This document shows, piece by piece, positions 15,762 to 24,560 of a DNA stretch of 40,376 nt. Under the pieces are notes generated by a model. It ran no database searches, was not told where the DNA came from, and saw nothing but the letters and a program-made list of their open reading frames with translations. Source of the stretch: Spirochaetaceae bacterium UBA6243 (GTDB lineage: Bacteria; Spirochaetota; Spirochaetia; Treponematales; Rectinemataceae). Every line of letters begins with the position of its first letter. Within the stretch, counting starts at the first letter, position 1. Made by a program: the position numbers and the translations under genes. Location: positions 6,893 to 47,268 of the forward strand of contig DJVZ01000058.1 of assembly GCA_002441395.1 (NCBI GenBank), read 5' to 3'.

Positions 15762-18700
15762 CAATTCCTTCCGAATACTTGCTTGGAGCTGTCATTCTTT
15801 TTTTATGGCTTACCATCTATGTGGTTGTCAGCACATTGCTGAATAAAGCGCGAGTTACGATAAACCTTGAGAATCTGAAGAGCGACCTCCGAGAGCTTCC
15901 TCAAATTTTTGCTCCTACGTATGAGCAGAACCCGCGAAAGATGCGGACTCTCCTCGTGCATATTCTCTATTTGACTCAAAACATCAAGATGTCCTTGGTG
16001 CAGAAGCAGCGCATCTTCAACGTAACTGCCGTACAATATTTCGAACGGACGCAGATACACCGCGTTGCCAGCCGTAATAGGTTTGTCCGCATGAGCGCTG
16101 CGCGATATCTTTCGAGCATCAATACCGATAACGCACGGAAAGCCATTGAAAAAGCGCTTCTCAAAGAAAAGCATTTTCCTACAAAGCTGTACCTTGCAAA
16201 TGCGCTCTCGGATATTAAGGACCCTCGCTCGCTCTATGTACTTATTCAAAGCCTCTATGGATCTCATTATTGGTACAGAAATAAAGTCAATATGCTCATT
16301 GCATCGTATGGAGATATCGTAAGAGAATCAATACAAGGCTATTTTTGGAGAACCGACATCGAAATCCGGGAATTGCTCGTTGATCTCGCGGGTTCAATAC
16401 CAGCTGAAGAACTCAAGGGCTATCTTGTCGATGTGCTGCAACTCGGTTTGGGTGAAGTGGGCAAACTGAAGAGACTTACGGCTAATCTGCCGGCAAAATG
16501 CTGCTATTATTGCGTGCATGGCCGGATGGAAGCAGATGATACGCATCGTCAGTGTCCCTACAAAGGTAAAGTTGCCAACAACTTTCGCTGCAGAAAATAT
16601 CATACGCTTGTTACAAGTCTTTCTCCCGCATTAAATTATCATCGACTCATGGTTCGCGCTGCCGAAACGCTCGAAAAGTATTATCCGGAAGAGCTTGCTT
16701 CTGACTATTACCTCGAACATGTCGATAAGGATATTCAATCGATTGCAGTCCGCTCCCTGGGCCAGACGCTGCGAACGGGAAACCTTCGCAAGCTCATCGA
16801 TTATCTTGAACGGGACGAAACCGCCGCTGCGGCGCGCGAAGGCCTGCGCAATCTTCTCAATCATCATCCTAAATTTATATTGACACTGGTCGAAGCGTTC
16901 CAGAATTCGGAAGGGGCTCTTCACAACAGACTTGCAGAGGTGCTCTCCAACCGGATTGAATATATCATTACAAAGCTTTTGGGCCACGAGCACGATGTGG
17001 CGGCAGGCATTATCAATGAGCTCATCTCGATGGAAAGAGTGTCGGAGATCATTGAATTCCTGAAGCGCAATAAAAATGTTGAGCTTGAGGACAGGCTTGT
17101 CGAGGTCATCCAGCCTCGTTTGCAGGACTGCGAGCTTTTAGCGAAAGAATGCGGCCTTTTCCTTCCGGATTCCATACTCGAAAAATTGGGACTGAAGCGC
17201 CTTTTCCCGCCGGCCAGGAAACGGGAAGAAAAGGTTGATAAAAAATTGGTGCGACGGCTCTATGTCGTTCTCGCGTTTGCGCTGGGTTTCTTTCCTCTCC
17301 TGTATGTGCTGCGATACTACGACAGGCTTGACACAATGCCCTTCATTCAGCACCTGAAATACTTTGTCTTGAATTTCAATGTGAATTTCTCTTATTATAC
17401 GATAGCCGTCAATGTGGTGTATCTGATACTGCTTTTCTTTTCAAGGTTGAATATCAAGCGTGCAGCTCAATTGTGGGAGCTCAAGAGCATGACTATGCTC
17501 TTTAAGCCGCGCATGCTTCCTTCGGTATCGATAATCGCACCGGCGTATAACGAAGAGACGACGATTATCGAGAGTGCAAACTCGCTTTTAAGCTTAAAAT
17601 ATCCGGATTACGAACTTATCATCGTAAACGACGGCTCGAAAGACAACACGCTCAGAACGCTCATCGACCATTTCGATTTGATGAAGACGGATTTTTCGTA
17701 CAAAGAACGTCTCAAGCACTATCCCATCCGCGGCATTTACACCAGCCCCTCTATTCCCGGTCTCATCGTCGTCGACAAGGAAAACGGCGGCAAGGCGGAT
17801 ACGCTGAATGCCGGCATCAATGTCGCATCTAAGGAATACTTTTGTGGCATCGACGCGGATTCGTTGCTTGAACCCGACGCGCTCCTGAAGATTGCGTCGC
17901 TTACGCTGGATTATGGCGTCGAAACGCCTGCGCTGGGCGGCAATGTTTTTCCAATCAATGGATGTAAGGTCGATAAGGGAAAAATCGAAAAAATCGGCGT
18001 TCCAAAGCATTGGCTTTCGCGTCTCCAAATGGTCGAGTATATACGCGCATTCATGTGCGGTCGCCTTGGATGGGATTATATAAATTCGCTGTTGATCATA
18101 TCGGGAGCTTTCGGGCTTTTTCGAAAGGAGCGGGTCGTCGCGGTCGGCGGGTATCTTACGAGCAGTGGCAAGTACCAGAAGGACACTGTCGGCGAGGACA
18201 TGGAGCTTGTAGTGCGCATTGCCCGCCATATGCATGAATCGAAGCATTCATATCGCATAAGCTATGCCTTCAATGCGAATTGCTGGACCGAAGTGCCGGA
18301 GACGATGTCGAGCCTCCAGAAGCAGCGGAACCGCTGGCAGCGCGGGCTCATCGACATCATGTATTTCCACCGCAAGCTCATTTTTAATCCATGGTATAAA
18401 CTCATGGGTATGGTCTCGATGCCATATTATCTTATCTTCGAGATGATAGGTCCACTTTTTGAAGTTCAAGGGTATCTCATGGTCGCAATTGCGGCGCTGT
18501 TGGGGATGCTCAGTACCCGGCTCGCACTTTTGTTGTTCTTTGCATCGGTGTTGATGGGAATACTTATCTCGGTCACTTCAGTGAAAATTGCCGAAAAACT
18601 GAATGTGTATTTTAATTACAAAGATACTCTTAAGCTTGTGGGAACTGCGATTATTGAAAATTTCGGCCCACGGCAACTTTTTTCAACATGGCGCGTGATT

Positions 18701-18811
18701 GGTTTTGTTCGGGCGATGCAAAAACCCCAGGGATGGCAGAAGTTTGAGCGCAAAGGCTTTGCAGACAACAGGCAAGAGCGTGGTGATGCTCCGAGAGGCG
18801 CACACAGATGA
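15758..18811 (+). CDS. HEAT-repeat/processive family 2 glycosyltransferase fusion
   Basis: This 1017-residue membrane protein probably polymerises and exports a polysaccharide. After one N-terminal helix (about 8-27), residues 60-480 are HEAT-like helical repeats, interrupted by a cysteine cluster at C248, C249, C252, C266 and C278 that could bind metal. Two membrane segments (about 500-520 and 545-562) precede the transferase domain. It has VNDGS at 623-627, DAD at 699-701, ED at 813-814 and QRNRW at 856-860, the full set of a processive GT2 enzyme such as BcsA, PgaC or hyaluronan synthase. Two or three helices follow. No PilZ domain is present, so control by cyclic di-GMP would have to come through another protein. 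It overlaps both neighbours by ATGA. Confidence 0.88.
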   Translation: MTIPSEYLLGAVILFLWLTIYVVVSTLLNKARVTINLENLKSDLRELPQIFAPTYEQNPRKMRTLLVHILYLTQNIKMSLVQKQRIFNVTAVQYFERTQIHRVASRNRFVRMSAARYLSSINTDNARKAIEKALLKEKHFPTKLYLANALSDIKDPRSLYVLIQSLYGSHYWYRNKVNMLIASYGDIVRESIQGYFWRTDIEIRELLVDLAGSIPAEELKGYLVDVLQLGLGEVGKLKRLTANLPAKCCYYCVHGRMEADDTHRQCPYKGKVANNFRCRKYHTLVTSLSPALNYHRLMVRAAETLEKYYPEELASDYYLEHVDKDIQSIAVRSLGQTLRTGNLRKLIDYLERDETAAAAREGLRNLLNHHPKFILTLVEAFQNSEGALHNRLAEVLSNRIEYIITKLLGHEHDVAAGIINELISMERVSEIIEFLKRNKNVELEDRLVEVIQPRLQDCELLAKECGLFLPDSILEKLGLKRLFPPARKREEKVDKKLVRRLYVVLAFALGFFPLLYVLRYYDRLDTMPFIQHLKYFVLNFNVNFSYYTIAVNVVYLILLFFSRLNIKRAAQLWELKSMTMLFKPRMLPSVSIIAPAYNEETTIIESANSLLSLKYPDYELIIVNDGSKDNTLRTLIDHFDLMKTDFSYKERLKHYPIRGIYTSPSIPGLIVVDKENGGKADTLNAGINVASKEYFCGIDADSLLEPDALLKIASLTLDYGVETPALGGNVFPINGCKVDKGKIEKIGVPKHWLSRLQMVEYIRAFMCGRLGWDYINSLLIISGAFGLFRKERVVAVGGYLTSSGKYQKDTVGEDMELVVRIARHMHESKHSYRISYAFNANCWTEVPETMSSLQKQRNRWQRGLIDIMYFHRKLIFNPWYKLMGMVSMPYYLIFEMIGPLFEVQGYLMVAIAALLGMLSTRLALLLFFASVLMGILISVTSVKIAEKLNVYFNYKDTLKLVGTAIIENFGPRQLFSTWRVIGFVRAMQKPQGWQKFERKGFADNRQERGDAPRGAHR

Positions 18812-21800
18812 AAAACCGCAGCAAAGAATATGTAAAAGCGACTTTCCTTTGGGTTTTTGGCATCTTTGTGTTTGTTTTCTTTGCAATACTCGTTGCGTCG
18901 CCCTTTATTCTCTGGATTGCGCAGCCTTACAGGCAGCTTGATGTCTGGGTTGTCGATAAAACAGTGCCATATCCGGATTTCCGGGAGCACGCGGGTCTAT
19001 TCTGGCTTTTGAACAATGAGAAAATTTCAAAGCCTGGCACGAAGGTCCTGTACGATGTGCGGACGGATTATTATGGATTCTATCCCACCTCCAAGGAAGA
19101 GTGGAGCACTATTCCGATGCCTCACACTGCGAAAAAACCTGATCTTATTTATATCGCAGACACCTATGGTGTCTATCGCGATGATTATATGCAGAAGAAG
19201 CTTCCCAATGCTTTTTCTTCTCTTATATATGGCGGATTAAATAATGACGATTATAGCACTATCCAGCAAGCCATGGGTGGAGGAAACACGCTCATCGCCG
19301 AGTTCAATACCGCAGCCTCGCCGACCAACGACCGGGACAGGGCGCTTTTTGGCCGTCTTATCGGACTAAAATGGCAGGGCTGGATAGGAAATTACTACGA
19401 GAGCCTCGCGAAAGATGGAGGTGTCCCCGATTGGGTTGTTGGGAACTGGGAGAGTGAAAGAAAACAGACTTGGGAATATTCGGGACGCGGCATTGTGCTG
19501 CTTGACGAGGGTGGAAGGGTCGAAGTCCTCACAGAAAAAGACGATATTGGCAAAAATGGCATGAAAATGATCTTCCGGCAGGAATGGGCGAAGACGCTTG
19601 GAATTAAAAAGCCTACCTCGTATCGCTATTGGTTTGAGTGGGTGATTGCTGATCCGCTCGTGGAAGAGATCGCTCACTATGATCTCGACGTGACTCCCTC
19701 GGGAAAGAAAAAGCTTGATGCCTTAGGCTTGCCCAATACCTTTCCTGCAATAGTGAGATTTAAGAATGATCAGTTTACAAGCTGGTATTTCGCCGGCGAT
19801 TTCGCCGATTTGCAGTTTTCAGGGACTACCTATCGCATGAAAGGCATTCAGACAATCAAGCGTATTCTCGCCGATGATACTGTCGACAACAACAGCTATT
19901 TTTTCTGGAAAGTGTACGCGCCGCTTATGCACCACATCCTGGCCGACATCGAACAGCGCAGGGTTGAGACGCGGGCGACGACAAAACCAGCGGAGACGCA
20001 GGTGCGTGTACGTGCGGTAAAAGAAGGCATTCAGTTAAAATCGAGCACAGGAGAGTGGCGTACGGTTTTTCTCCGCAGCGTGAATATGGGACCAGCCGAA
20101 CCCGGGAAATTTTTTACAGAGTTCCCTTATGATAATGACACGTATGTGCGATGGCTCAATTATATAGGAAGCCTCGGTGCGAATACGGTGCGTGTGTATA
20201 CGTTATTGCCTCCCGAGTTCTATCGCGCGCTCAAAATCTATAACCAGACTCATCCGGATGCCCCGCTCTTTCTGTTGCAGGAAATATGGCCGGAAGAAAA
20301 TCCTCCCGGCGGGGATTATTTGCGGCCTGCGTACCAGGAAGAGTACTTGAAGGAAATAAATTATGTCATCGACGCGGTCTATGGCAGGGCGAATGTCCCG
20401 CAGCGCAAGGGCCGGGCCTGGGGTGTCTACTCTGTCGATGTCTCGAAATGGCTTATCGGCTGGCTTGTCGGCAGAGAGCTTGAAAGCGTCGAAGTGATGC
20501 AGACAGACGCGGACCATACGGGAGCGACATATACTGGCGAATATGTGTCGGCGGGAAAAGGCGCATCGCCGACCGAGGTCTGGCTGGCCGAGTCTCTCGA
20601 TGCGGCGGCCATGGCCGAGGCAGAGCGATACGGGGTCCTGCATCCTGTGGGCATTGTGAGCTGGCCGACGCTGGATCCGATTGAGCACGACACGGAATGG
20701 GACCCAAAGACCGGCAAGAGCAATCGCTGGAATGACCGCGCGAGCGTTGCCATAGAGCACCTCGATGTCACGGAGAAAATGACCGCGGGGCTGTTCGGCG
20801 CCTATCATATCTATCCGAATTATCCGGATTTCATTGTCAATGAGCCTTCATACGGCGACTACCGTGATGCAGTCGGAATATTGAGGTACGGGGGCTACCT
20901 GGAAGAGTTCATAAAGACGCACAGCCGGTACCCCGCGATTGTCGCGGAGTTTGGTATGGCAAATGGGGCGGGGGTGGCGCACATCTCTTCGGATGGTCTC
21001 AATCATGGCGGCGTCGATGAGAAAACTGCGGGCAGAGATATCATGCGCATGTATGCGGCCATTCAAAAGACAGAGTATTCAGGCGCTTCGATCTTCGAAT
21101 TTATGGATGAATGGGCGAAGAAAACATGGATCACTGAACCCTTCATGATACCTTTTGATCGCAGGGTCCTGTGGCACAACATTGTCGATCCCGAGCAGAA
21201 TTACGGTCTCATCGCGAATGAAACAGTGCCGCCTTCGGCGCCGGAGCAAAAAATTTCGGGCGGCGGAGTTCTTTCCGGCCTCGAAGTGTCCCACGATGCC
21301 TCGTATCTCTATCTCACGCTGCAATTGACAGGGCCAAAAACACCTCAGGAGTACGAAATCCTCCTGGGCATCGACACCTATGACCGGACCTTGGGGCAGA
21401 TGCACTGGCCAGGCAACTTGGAAAAAACAGCCTCCGGCCTGGAATTCCTGCTCGACATTCAACAGAATGAAGCCCGATTATTGGTCATTCCTTCATATAA
21501 CATCGCCTCCGCGCGGTACGCGACGACGCTCCGCCGCGATGGCGCGTTTGAGGAAATTCAGTTTCTGGTCAATGGCAAGGTGACGACGAAGACAGGCAGC
21601 GATATCCCGGAGAGACGATTCAATGCATCGCTCATGCGACAAGGGCCCTTCGATGAGTCCGGCAATCTTTGGAATATCGAGGGAAATTTGATTCATGTCC
21701 GCATACCGTGGAACCGTCTCAATGTCACTGATCCTTCTTCGCGCAATGTGTTGAATGATGCGCGGAACATAGGTGATCCCGGCACTGACGTGCTCAAGAC

Positions 21801-22041
21801 GATAATAACGGACGGTTTTGTCTTCGACGCGCGTGTCCTCAATGCGAAGACAGGTACGGAAGCGGGCCGCCTGAATGCGAATACTGACTCTCCCTATACA
21901 TGGCCGGGATGGGAAGAGGCGCCTCCCTACCGTGAACGGATCAAGAAAAGCTATGGTATAGTCCGCGATACATGGAAACGGGAGGCTGAGAAGGAGAAGG
22001 CGATCATTGCAGACTTTTTTGGTATACAGAGCGTGCGATGA
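18808..22041 (+). CDS. Membrane-anchored glycoside hydrolase-like protein
   Basis: This 1077-residue protein has one N-terminal membrane helix (about 12-37) with no clear cleavage site, so it should be anchored facing the periplasm. Residues 45-390 form an alpha/beta region of unknown type. Residues 395-800 look like a clan-A glycosidase TIM barrel: NTVRVYTLLPPEFY, a candidate acid/base E557 in VGRELES, HIYPNYPD, and a candidate nucleophile E714 in AEFGMANG. The residue before E557 is arginine instead of the usual asparagine, so activity is not certain. Residues 815-1077 look like a beta-sandwich, possibly carbohydrate binding. Its start overlaps the synthase stop by ATGA. A role in trimming or releasing the polymer is inferred. 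Confidence 0.75.
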   Translation: MKNRSKEYVKATFLWVFGIFVFVFFAILVASPFILWIAQPYRQLDVWVVDKTVPYPDFREHAGLFWLLNNEKISKPGTKVLYDVRTDYYGFYPTSKEEWSTIPMPHTAKKPDLIYIADTYGVYRDDYMQKKLPNAFSSLIYGGLNNDDYSTIQQAMGGGNTLIAEFNTAASPTNDRDRALFGRLIGLKWQGWIGNYYESLAKDGGVPDWVVGNWESERKQTWEYSGRGIVLLDEGGRVEVLTEKDDIGKNGMKMIFRQEWAKTLGIKKPTSYRYWFEWVIADPLVEEIAHYDLDVTPSGKKKLDALGLPNTFPAIVRFKNDQFTSWYFAGDFADLQFSGTTYRMKGIQTIKRILADDTVDNNSYFFWKVYAPLMHHILADIEQRRVETRATTKPAETQVRVRAVKEGIQLKSSTGEWRTVFLRSVNMGPAEPGKFFTEFPYDNDTYVRWLNYIGSLGANTVRVYTLLPPEFYRALKIYNQTHPDAPLFLLQEIWPEENPPGGDYLRPAYQEEYLKEINYVIDAVYGRANVPQRKGRAWGVYSVDVSKWLIGWLVGRELESVEVMQTDADHTGATYTGEYVSAGKGASPTEVWLAESLDAAAMAEAERYGVLHPVGIVSWPTLDPIEHDTEWDPKTGKSNRWNDRASVAIEHLDVTEKMTAGLFGAYHIYPNYPDFIVNEPSYGDYRDAVGILRYGGYLEEFIKTHSRYPAIVAEFGMANGAGVAHISSDGLNHGGVDEKTAGRDIMRMYAAIQKTEYSGASIFEFMDEWAKKTWITEPFMIPFDRRVLWHNIVDPEQNYGLIANETVPPSAPEQKISGGGVLSGLEVSHDASYLYLTLQLTGPKTPQEYEILLGIDTYDRTLGQMHWPGNLEKTASGLEFLLDIQQNEARLLVIPSYNIASARYATTLRRDGAFEEIQFLVNGKVTTKTGSDIPERRFNASLMRQGPFDESGNLWNIEGNLIHVRIPWNRLNVTDPSSRNVLNDARNIGDPGTDVLKTIITDGFVFDARVLNAKTGTEAGRLNANTDSPYTWPGWEEAPPYRERIKKSYGIVRDTWKREAEKEKAIIADFFGIQSVR

Positions 22042-22097
22042 TATCGGGAAGAAAAGCGATATTTGCCTAGAAATATATATTTAGAGAGGAATAAATT

Positions 22098-23216
22098 ATG
22101 GAAGACCCAAGACTTGGAAAGCTTGCTCATTTGCTTGTGAATTATTCGACCAAGGTGAAGCCTGGCGACAAGGTGCTCATTGAAAATGTAAACTCCGAGC
22201 CCGATTTCCTGCGGCTCCTCATTGAAGAAGTGCACGCCGCGGGCGGGCTTGCCTTTCTTTCTCTGCGGGACAGGCGGCTTGAGCGCACTCTTTTCATGAA
22301 CGCGCCGGAGGAGCAATTCGAATTGCAGGCCGAATTTGAGCGGGCCCGCATGGACAAGATGAATGTGTACATCGGTTTTACGAGCATGCGGAATTCTTTT
22401 GCGTGGCAGGACCTGCCGCAGGAAAAAACAGAGCTTTACAACCGCCATATCTGGAAGAAGGTGCACATCGAGCGGCGCATCACGAACACCCGGTGGGTTG
22501 TTTTGCGTTACCCGACCGCGGCCATGGCCCAGAATGCCGGCATGAGCGAGGACGCGTTTGAAGAGTTCTACTTCGATGTCTGCACCATGGATTATGCCAA
22601 GATGTCCCGTGCGATGGATGCACTCGTGACTTTTCTTGAGAAAAGTGACAAGGTGCGCGTCAAGGCGCCGGGCACCGATCTCGAGTTCTCGATAGCGGGC
22701 ATGCCGGCCATCAAATGCGACGGCACGATGAACATTCCCGACGGCGAAGTCTACACCGCCCCGCTCCGCGAATCCGTGAATGGCGTGCTCAGCTACAACA
22801 CGCCGAGCGAAAAAGATGGCTTCAAGTTTGAGAATATAGTCTTCGAGTTCGAAAAGGGCAAAATCGTGGACGCAAAGGCCAACGATACCTCGCGCATCAA
22901 CAAAATACTCGACATCGACGGCGGGGCACGATATCTGGGTGAATTTTCATTCGGGCTCAACCCTTACATTACAAAGCCAATGCTCGAAACGCTTTTCGAC
23001 GAAAAGATTGCGGGCTCGCTGCACATCACACCCGGCAATTCTTACGACGATTGCGATAACGGCAACCATTCGGCGCTGCACTGGGATATCGTGCTCATGC
23101 AGGATGCCGACTCGGGCGGCGGCGAGGTCTGGATCGATGGGAAATTGATACGAAAAGATGGCATTTTTGTCGCGCCGGAGCTGCTTGCGCTGAATCCCGA
23201 TGCTCTAAAGGACTGA
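22098..23216 (+). CDS. Aminopeptidase, M29 family
   Basis: This 372-residue cytosolic metallopeptidase resembles thermophilic aminopeptidases such as AmpS and PepS, which remove N-terminal residues using two metal ions. Seen metal-binding segments are MNIPDGEVYTAP, LGEFSFGLNP, SLHITPGNSYDDC and ALHWDIV, in the family order. Length fits the family (about 370-410). The start ATG at 22098 has AGAGG upstream, 56 bp after the glycosidase gene, so it may be read from the same transcript or its own AT-rich leader. A housekeeping role in peptide turnover is expected. Confidence 0.9.
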   Translation: MEDPRLGKLAHLLVNYSTKVKPGDKVLIENVNSEPDFLRLLIEEVHAAGGLAFLSLRDRRLERTLFMNAPEEQFELQAEFERARMDKMNVYIGFTSMRNSFAWQDLPQEKTELYNRHIWKKVHIERRITNTRWVVLRYPTAAMAQNAGMSEDAFEEFYFDVCTMDYAKMSRAMDALVTFLEKSDKVRVKAPGTDLEFSIAGMPAIKCDGTMNIPDGEVYTAPLRESVNGVLSYNTPSEKDGFKFENIVFEFEKGKIVDAKANDTSRINKILDIDGGARYLGEFSFGLNPYITKPMLETLFDEKIAGSLHITPGNSYDDCDNGNHSALHWDIVLMQDADSGGGEVWIDGKLIRKDGIFVAPELLALNPDALKD

Positions 23217-23284
23217 TATGCCGAGCTCCGATCATGCTCAATTTATGCGTTAAAAGCGAGGGCACCACCGGCGGGCACCCTTTT

Positions 23285-23515
23285 TTATTCACCATCGTTG
23301 CCGATGGACTGAACGGGGCAATCGTTGAGCGCTTGGTTTGCGAGTTCCGTTTCGTCTGCGGTTTCGGGCTGGTGGATGACGAGCGCCTGTCCATCATCGC
23401 CCAGCGCAAAAGTGTCGGGCGCGGTCGATGAACAAAGCCCGCAGCCGATGCACGAAGAGTCGACATACCATCTGCCTTTTACATTGCCCGTAAGTCGGGC
23501 TGATTTGTCTGCCAC
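23285..23515 (-). CDS. Ferredoxin, single [4Fe-4S]
   Basis: This 76-residue electron carrier has CIGCGLC (C22, C25, C28) and the distal cysteine C66 in DCPVQSI, enough for one cubane cluster. A second cluster motif is absent, so it is of the Thermotoga/Desulfovibrio monocluster type. The start is GTG at 23515, because AAGGAG lies five bases upstream on the minus strand; a nearby ATG at 23520 is in another frame. It is convergent with the aminopeptidase gene and stands alone. Confidence 0.9.
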   Translation of the reverse strand: MADKSARLTGNVKGRWYVDSSCIGCGLCSSTAPDTFALGDDGQALVIHQPETADETELANQALNDCPVQSIGNDGE

Positions 23516-23605
23516 AGCATCTCCTTCGCCGGCGAACCGGCTTTGTGTGTCATTGTCTTTTTAAAGAATACTATATTGAAAAGGCGCTTGACTGTAACCA
23601 TTGTT

Positions 23606-23636
23606 ACAAAAAGAACCGGGCGCGGGGCCCGGCTCT
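23606..23636 (-). terminator. Terminator of the hsp20 gene
   Basis: On the minus strand a 10-bp stem (23636-23627 with 23621-23612, one G-U pair) closes a 5-nt loop and is followed by a run of U (plus-strand A-tract 23608-23612). It lies 24 bp after the hsp20 stop. The G-U pair exists only in the minus-strand transcript, which supports this direction. Confidence 0.85.
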
Positions 23637-23659
23637 TTCTGGTTGTTACAACCAAGTGC

Positions 23660-24079
23660 TTAGGCGATCTTGACTTCGATCGTTTTCGGAGCTGCCTCAG
23701 GTTTCTTGGGCATCACAACCTGCAGCACTCCGTTTTTGAAGTGAGCCTCGATGCCATTTGCATCGACATCTTCGGGAAGCGTGAAGCTTCGCACAAACTG
23801 GAACTCTCTGCGCTCTTTCCGAATCCAGCGATCTTTTTTGGATTTCTCCTCGGATTTTTCATTCTTTAAAGTGGAAAAAGTGAGCTGGCCGTTGCGCACT
23901 TCGAGCTTGATATCTTTTTCGTTCAGGCCAGGAAGATCGGCCTCGAGCATGTATTTGTCGCCCTCTTCATAGACATCGATTTCGGGAGTGCGGAATCCCG
24001 GCATGAGCCACTCATCGTCATTGAAAAATCTCTCCATAAGGTCAAACGGATTGTTTTCATACATTACCAAGCTGTTCAT
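23660..24079 (-). CDS. hsp20: Small heat shock protein, Hsp20 family
   Basis: This 139-residue ATP-independent chaperone holds unfolding proteins. Residues about 33-130 are the alpha-crystallin domain, with the PEIDVYEEGDKYMLEADLPG opening, the NGQLTFS strand and the NGVLQVVMPK end, where the family has the GVL signature. A short IEVKIA tail provides an I-x-V type assembly motif. The start at 24079 has GGAGG six bases upstream; an in-frame ATG at 24094 adds five residues and is less likely. The gene is preceded by a sigma-54 type promoter and followed by a strong terminator, so it is a single-gene unit. Confidence 0.95.
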   Translation of the reverse strand: MNSLVMYENNPFDLMERFFNDDEWLMPGFRTPEIDVYEEGDKYMLEADLPGLNEKDIKLEVRNGQLTFSTLKNEKSEEKSKKDRWIRKERREFQFVRSFTLPEDVDANGIEAHFKNGVLQVVMPKKPEAAPKTIEVKIA

Positions 24080-24174
24080 AATGAACCTCCACAAGTGGTG
24101 AAGTGCGGCAGGTTTGGATCCTCACAGGACCATGACACCCGTCCGGAGCCCTTTTCGGCGCTCAGTATATATGA

Positions 24175-24190
24175 TGCAAGTAGTGTGCCA
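24175..24190 (-). promoter_or_regulatory. Sigma-54 promoter of hsp20
   Basis: The minus strand reads TGGCACACTACTTGCA from 24190 to 24175. This matches the -24/-12 consensus TGGCAC-N5-TTGCA exactly, with GG and GC ten bases apart. Transcription should start near 24165, giving a leader of about 86 nt. The upstream DNA (24191-24240) is very AT-rich with several A-tracts, suiting the bending needed for an enhancer-binding activator. No CIRCE element was found. Confidence 0.75.
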
Positions 24191-24560
24191 AAATTGAAAA
24201 AATTTTGATAAAATTTATAATTTATTTTATTAAAATGAATTGATAACACAAACGAAAGCCTGCCGTCATGCCTGCTCCGCGGGATGATTTAGCCTTGGTT
24301 CCGCATGAAACAGGAATATTGCGATTCACGCTCGTTCTCTATGTCTGAATGAAACAATTGTATGAAAATGAATCATGTATGTGTGTATAATTGATACAAC
24401 TGATTGGCGCACACCTCACTTTTGCCATTATGGCGCACTCACGTGCCGGCGGAAAACAGAAGCGCTCGACGGTGGAACATCATCCCTCTTTCATTTTTTG
24501 CTTGCGAAAATCAGAGGTAAGGGCTACACTATGCACGTAAAGTACTTACAGGAGGTCTTC
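24191..24560. other. AT-rich intergenic region between hsp20 and the Afu/Fbp-type importer
   Basis: About 370 bp without a supported gene. The left part (24191-24245) is A/T-tract DNA, probably part of the hsp20 control region. The middle (24246-24370) shows nothing I can name. A loose match to a 7-1-7 iron-box half is seen at 24363-24377 (TGAAAATGAATCATG). The right end holds a promoter and the ribosome site of the binding-protein gene. An open extension in frame with that gene starts at 24375 but lacks coding character. Confidence 0.5.
24502..24530 (+). promoter_or_regulatory. Putative promoter of the ABC importer operon
   Basis: TTGCGA (24502-24507) and TACACT (24525-24530) are separated by 17 bp and lie 30 bp before the start codon at 24561. 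Together with the AGGAGG at 24550-24555 this gives a short leader. Confidence 0.48.

Noticed and set aside
23250..23287. Possible terminator of the aminopeptidase gene, ending in TTTTTT
   Set aside because: The GC-rich part is mainly a direct repeat (GGGCACC twice) and forms only a 3-4 bp imperfect stem.
23593..23654. Two TTGTTACAA repeats flanking the hsp20 terminator, each in a small palindrome
   Set aside because: Too short to separate from chance and without a clear role; the central hairpin explains the region.
24363..24377. Fur-like box upstream of the ABC importer
   Set aside because: Only one half resembles the consensus, and the binding protein does not look like an iron binder.
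24375..24560. A 62-residue extension before the signal peptide of the ABC binding protein
   Set aside because: The signal peptide at 24561 must be N-terminal, and an AGGAGG site and promoter lie inside the extension.
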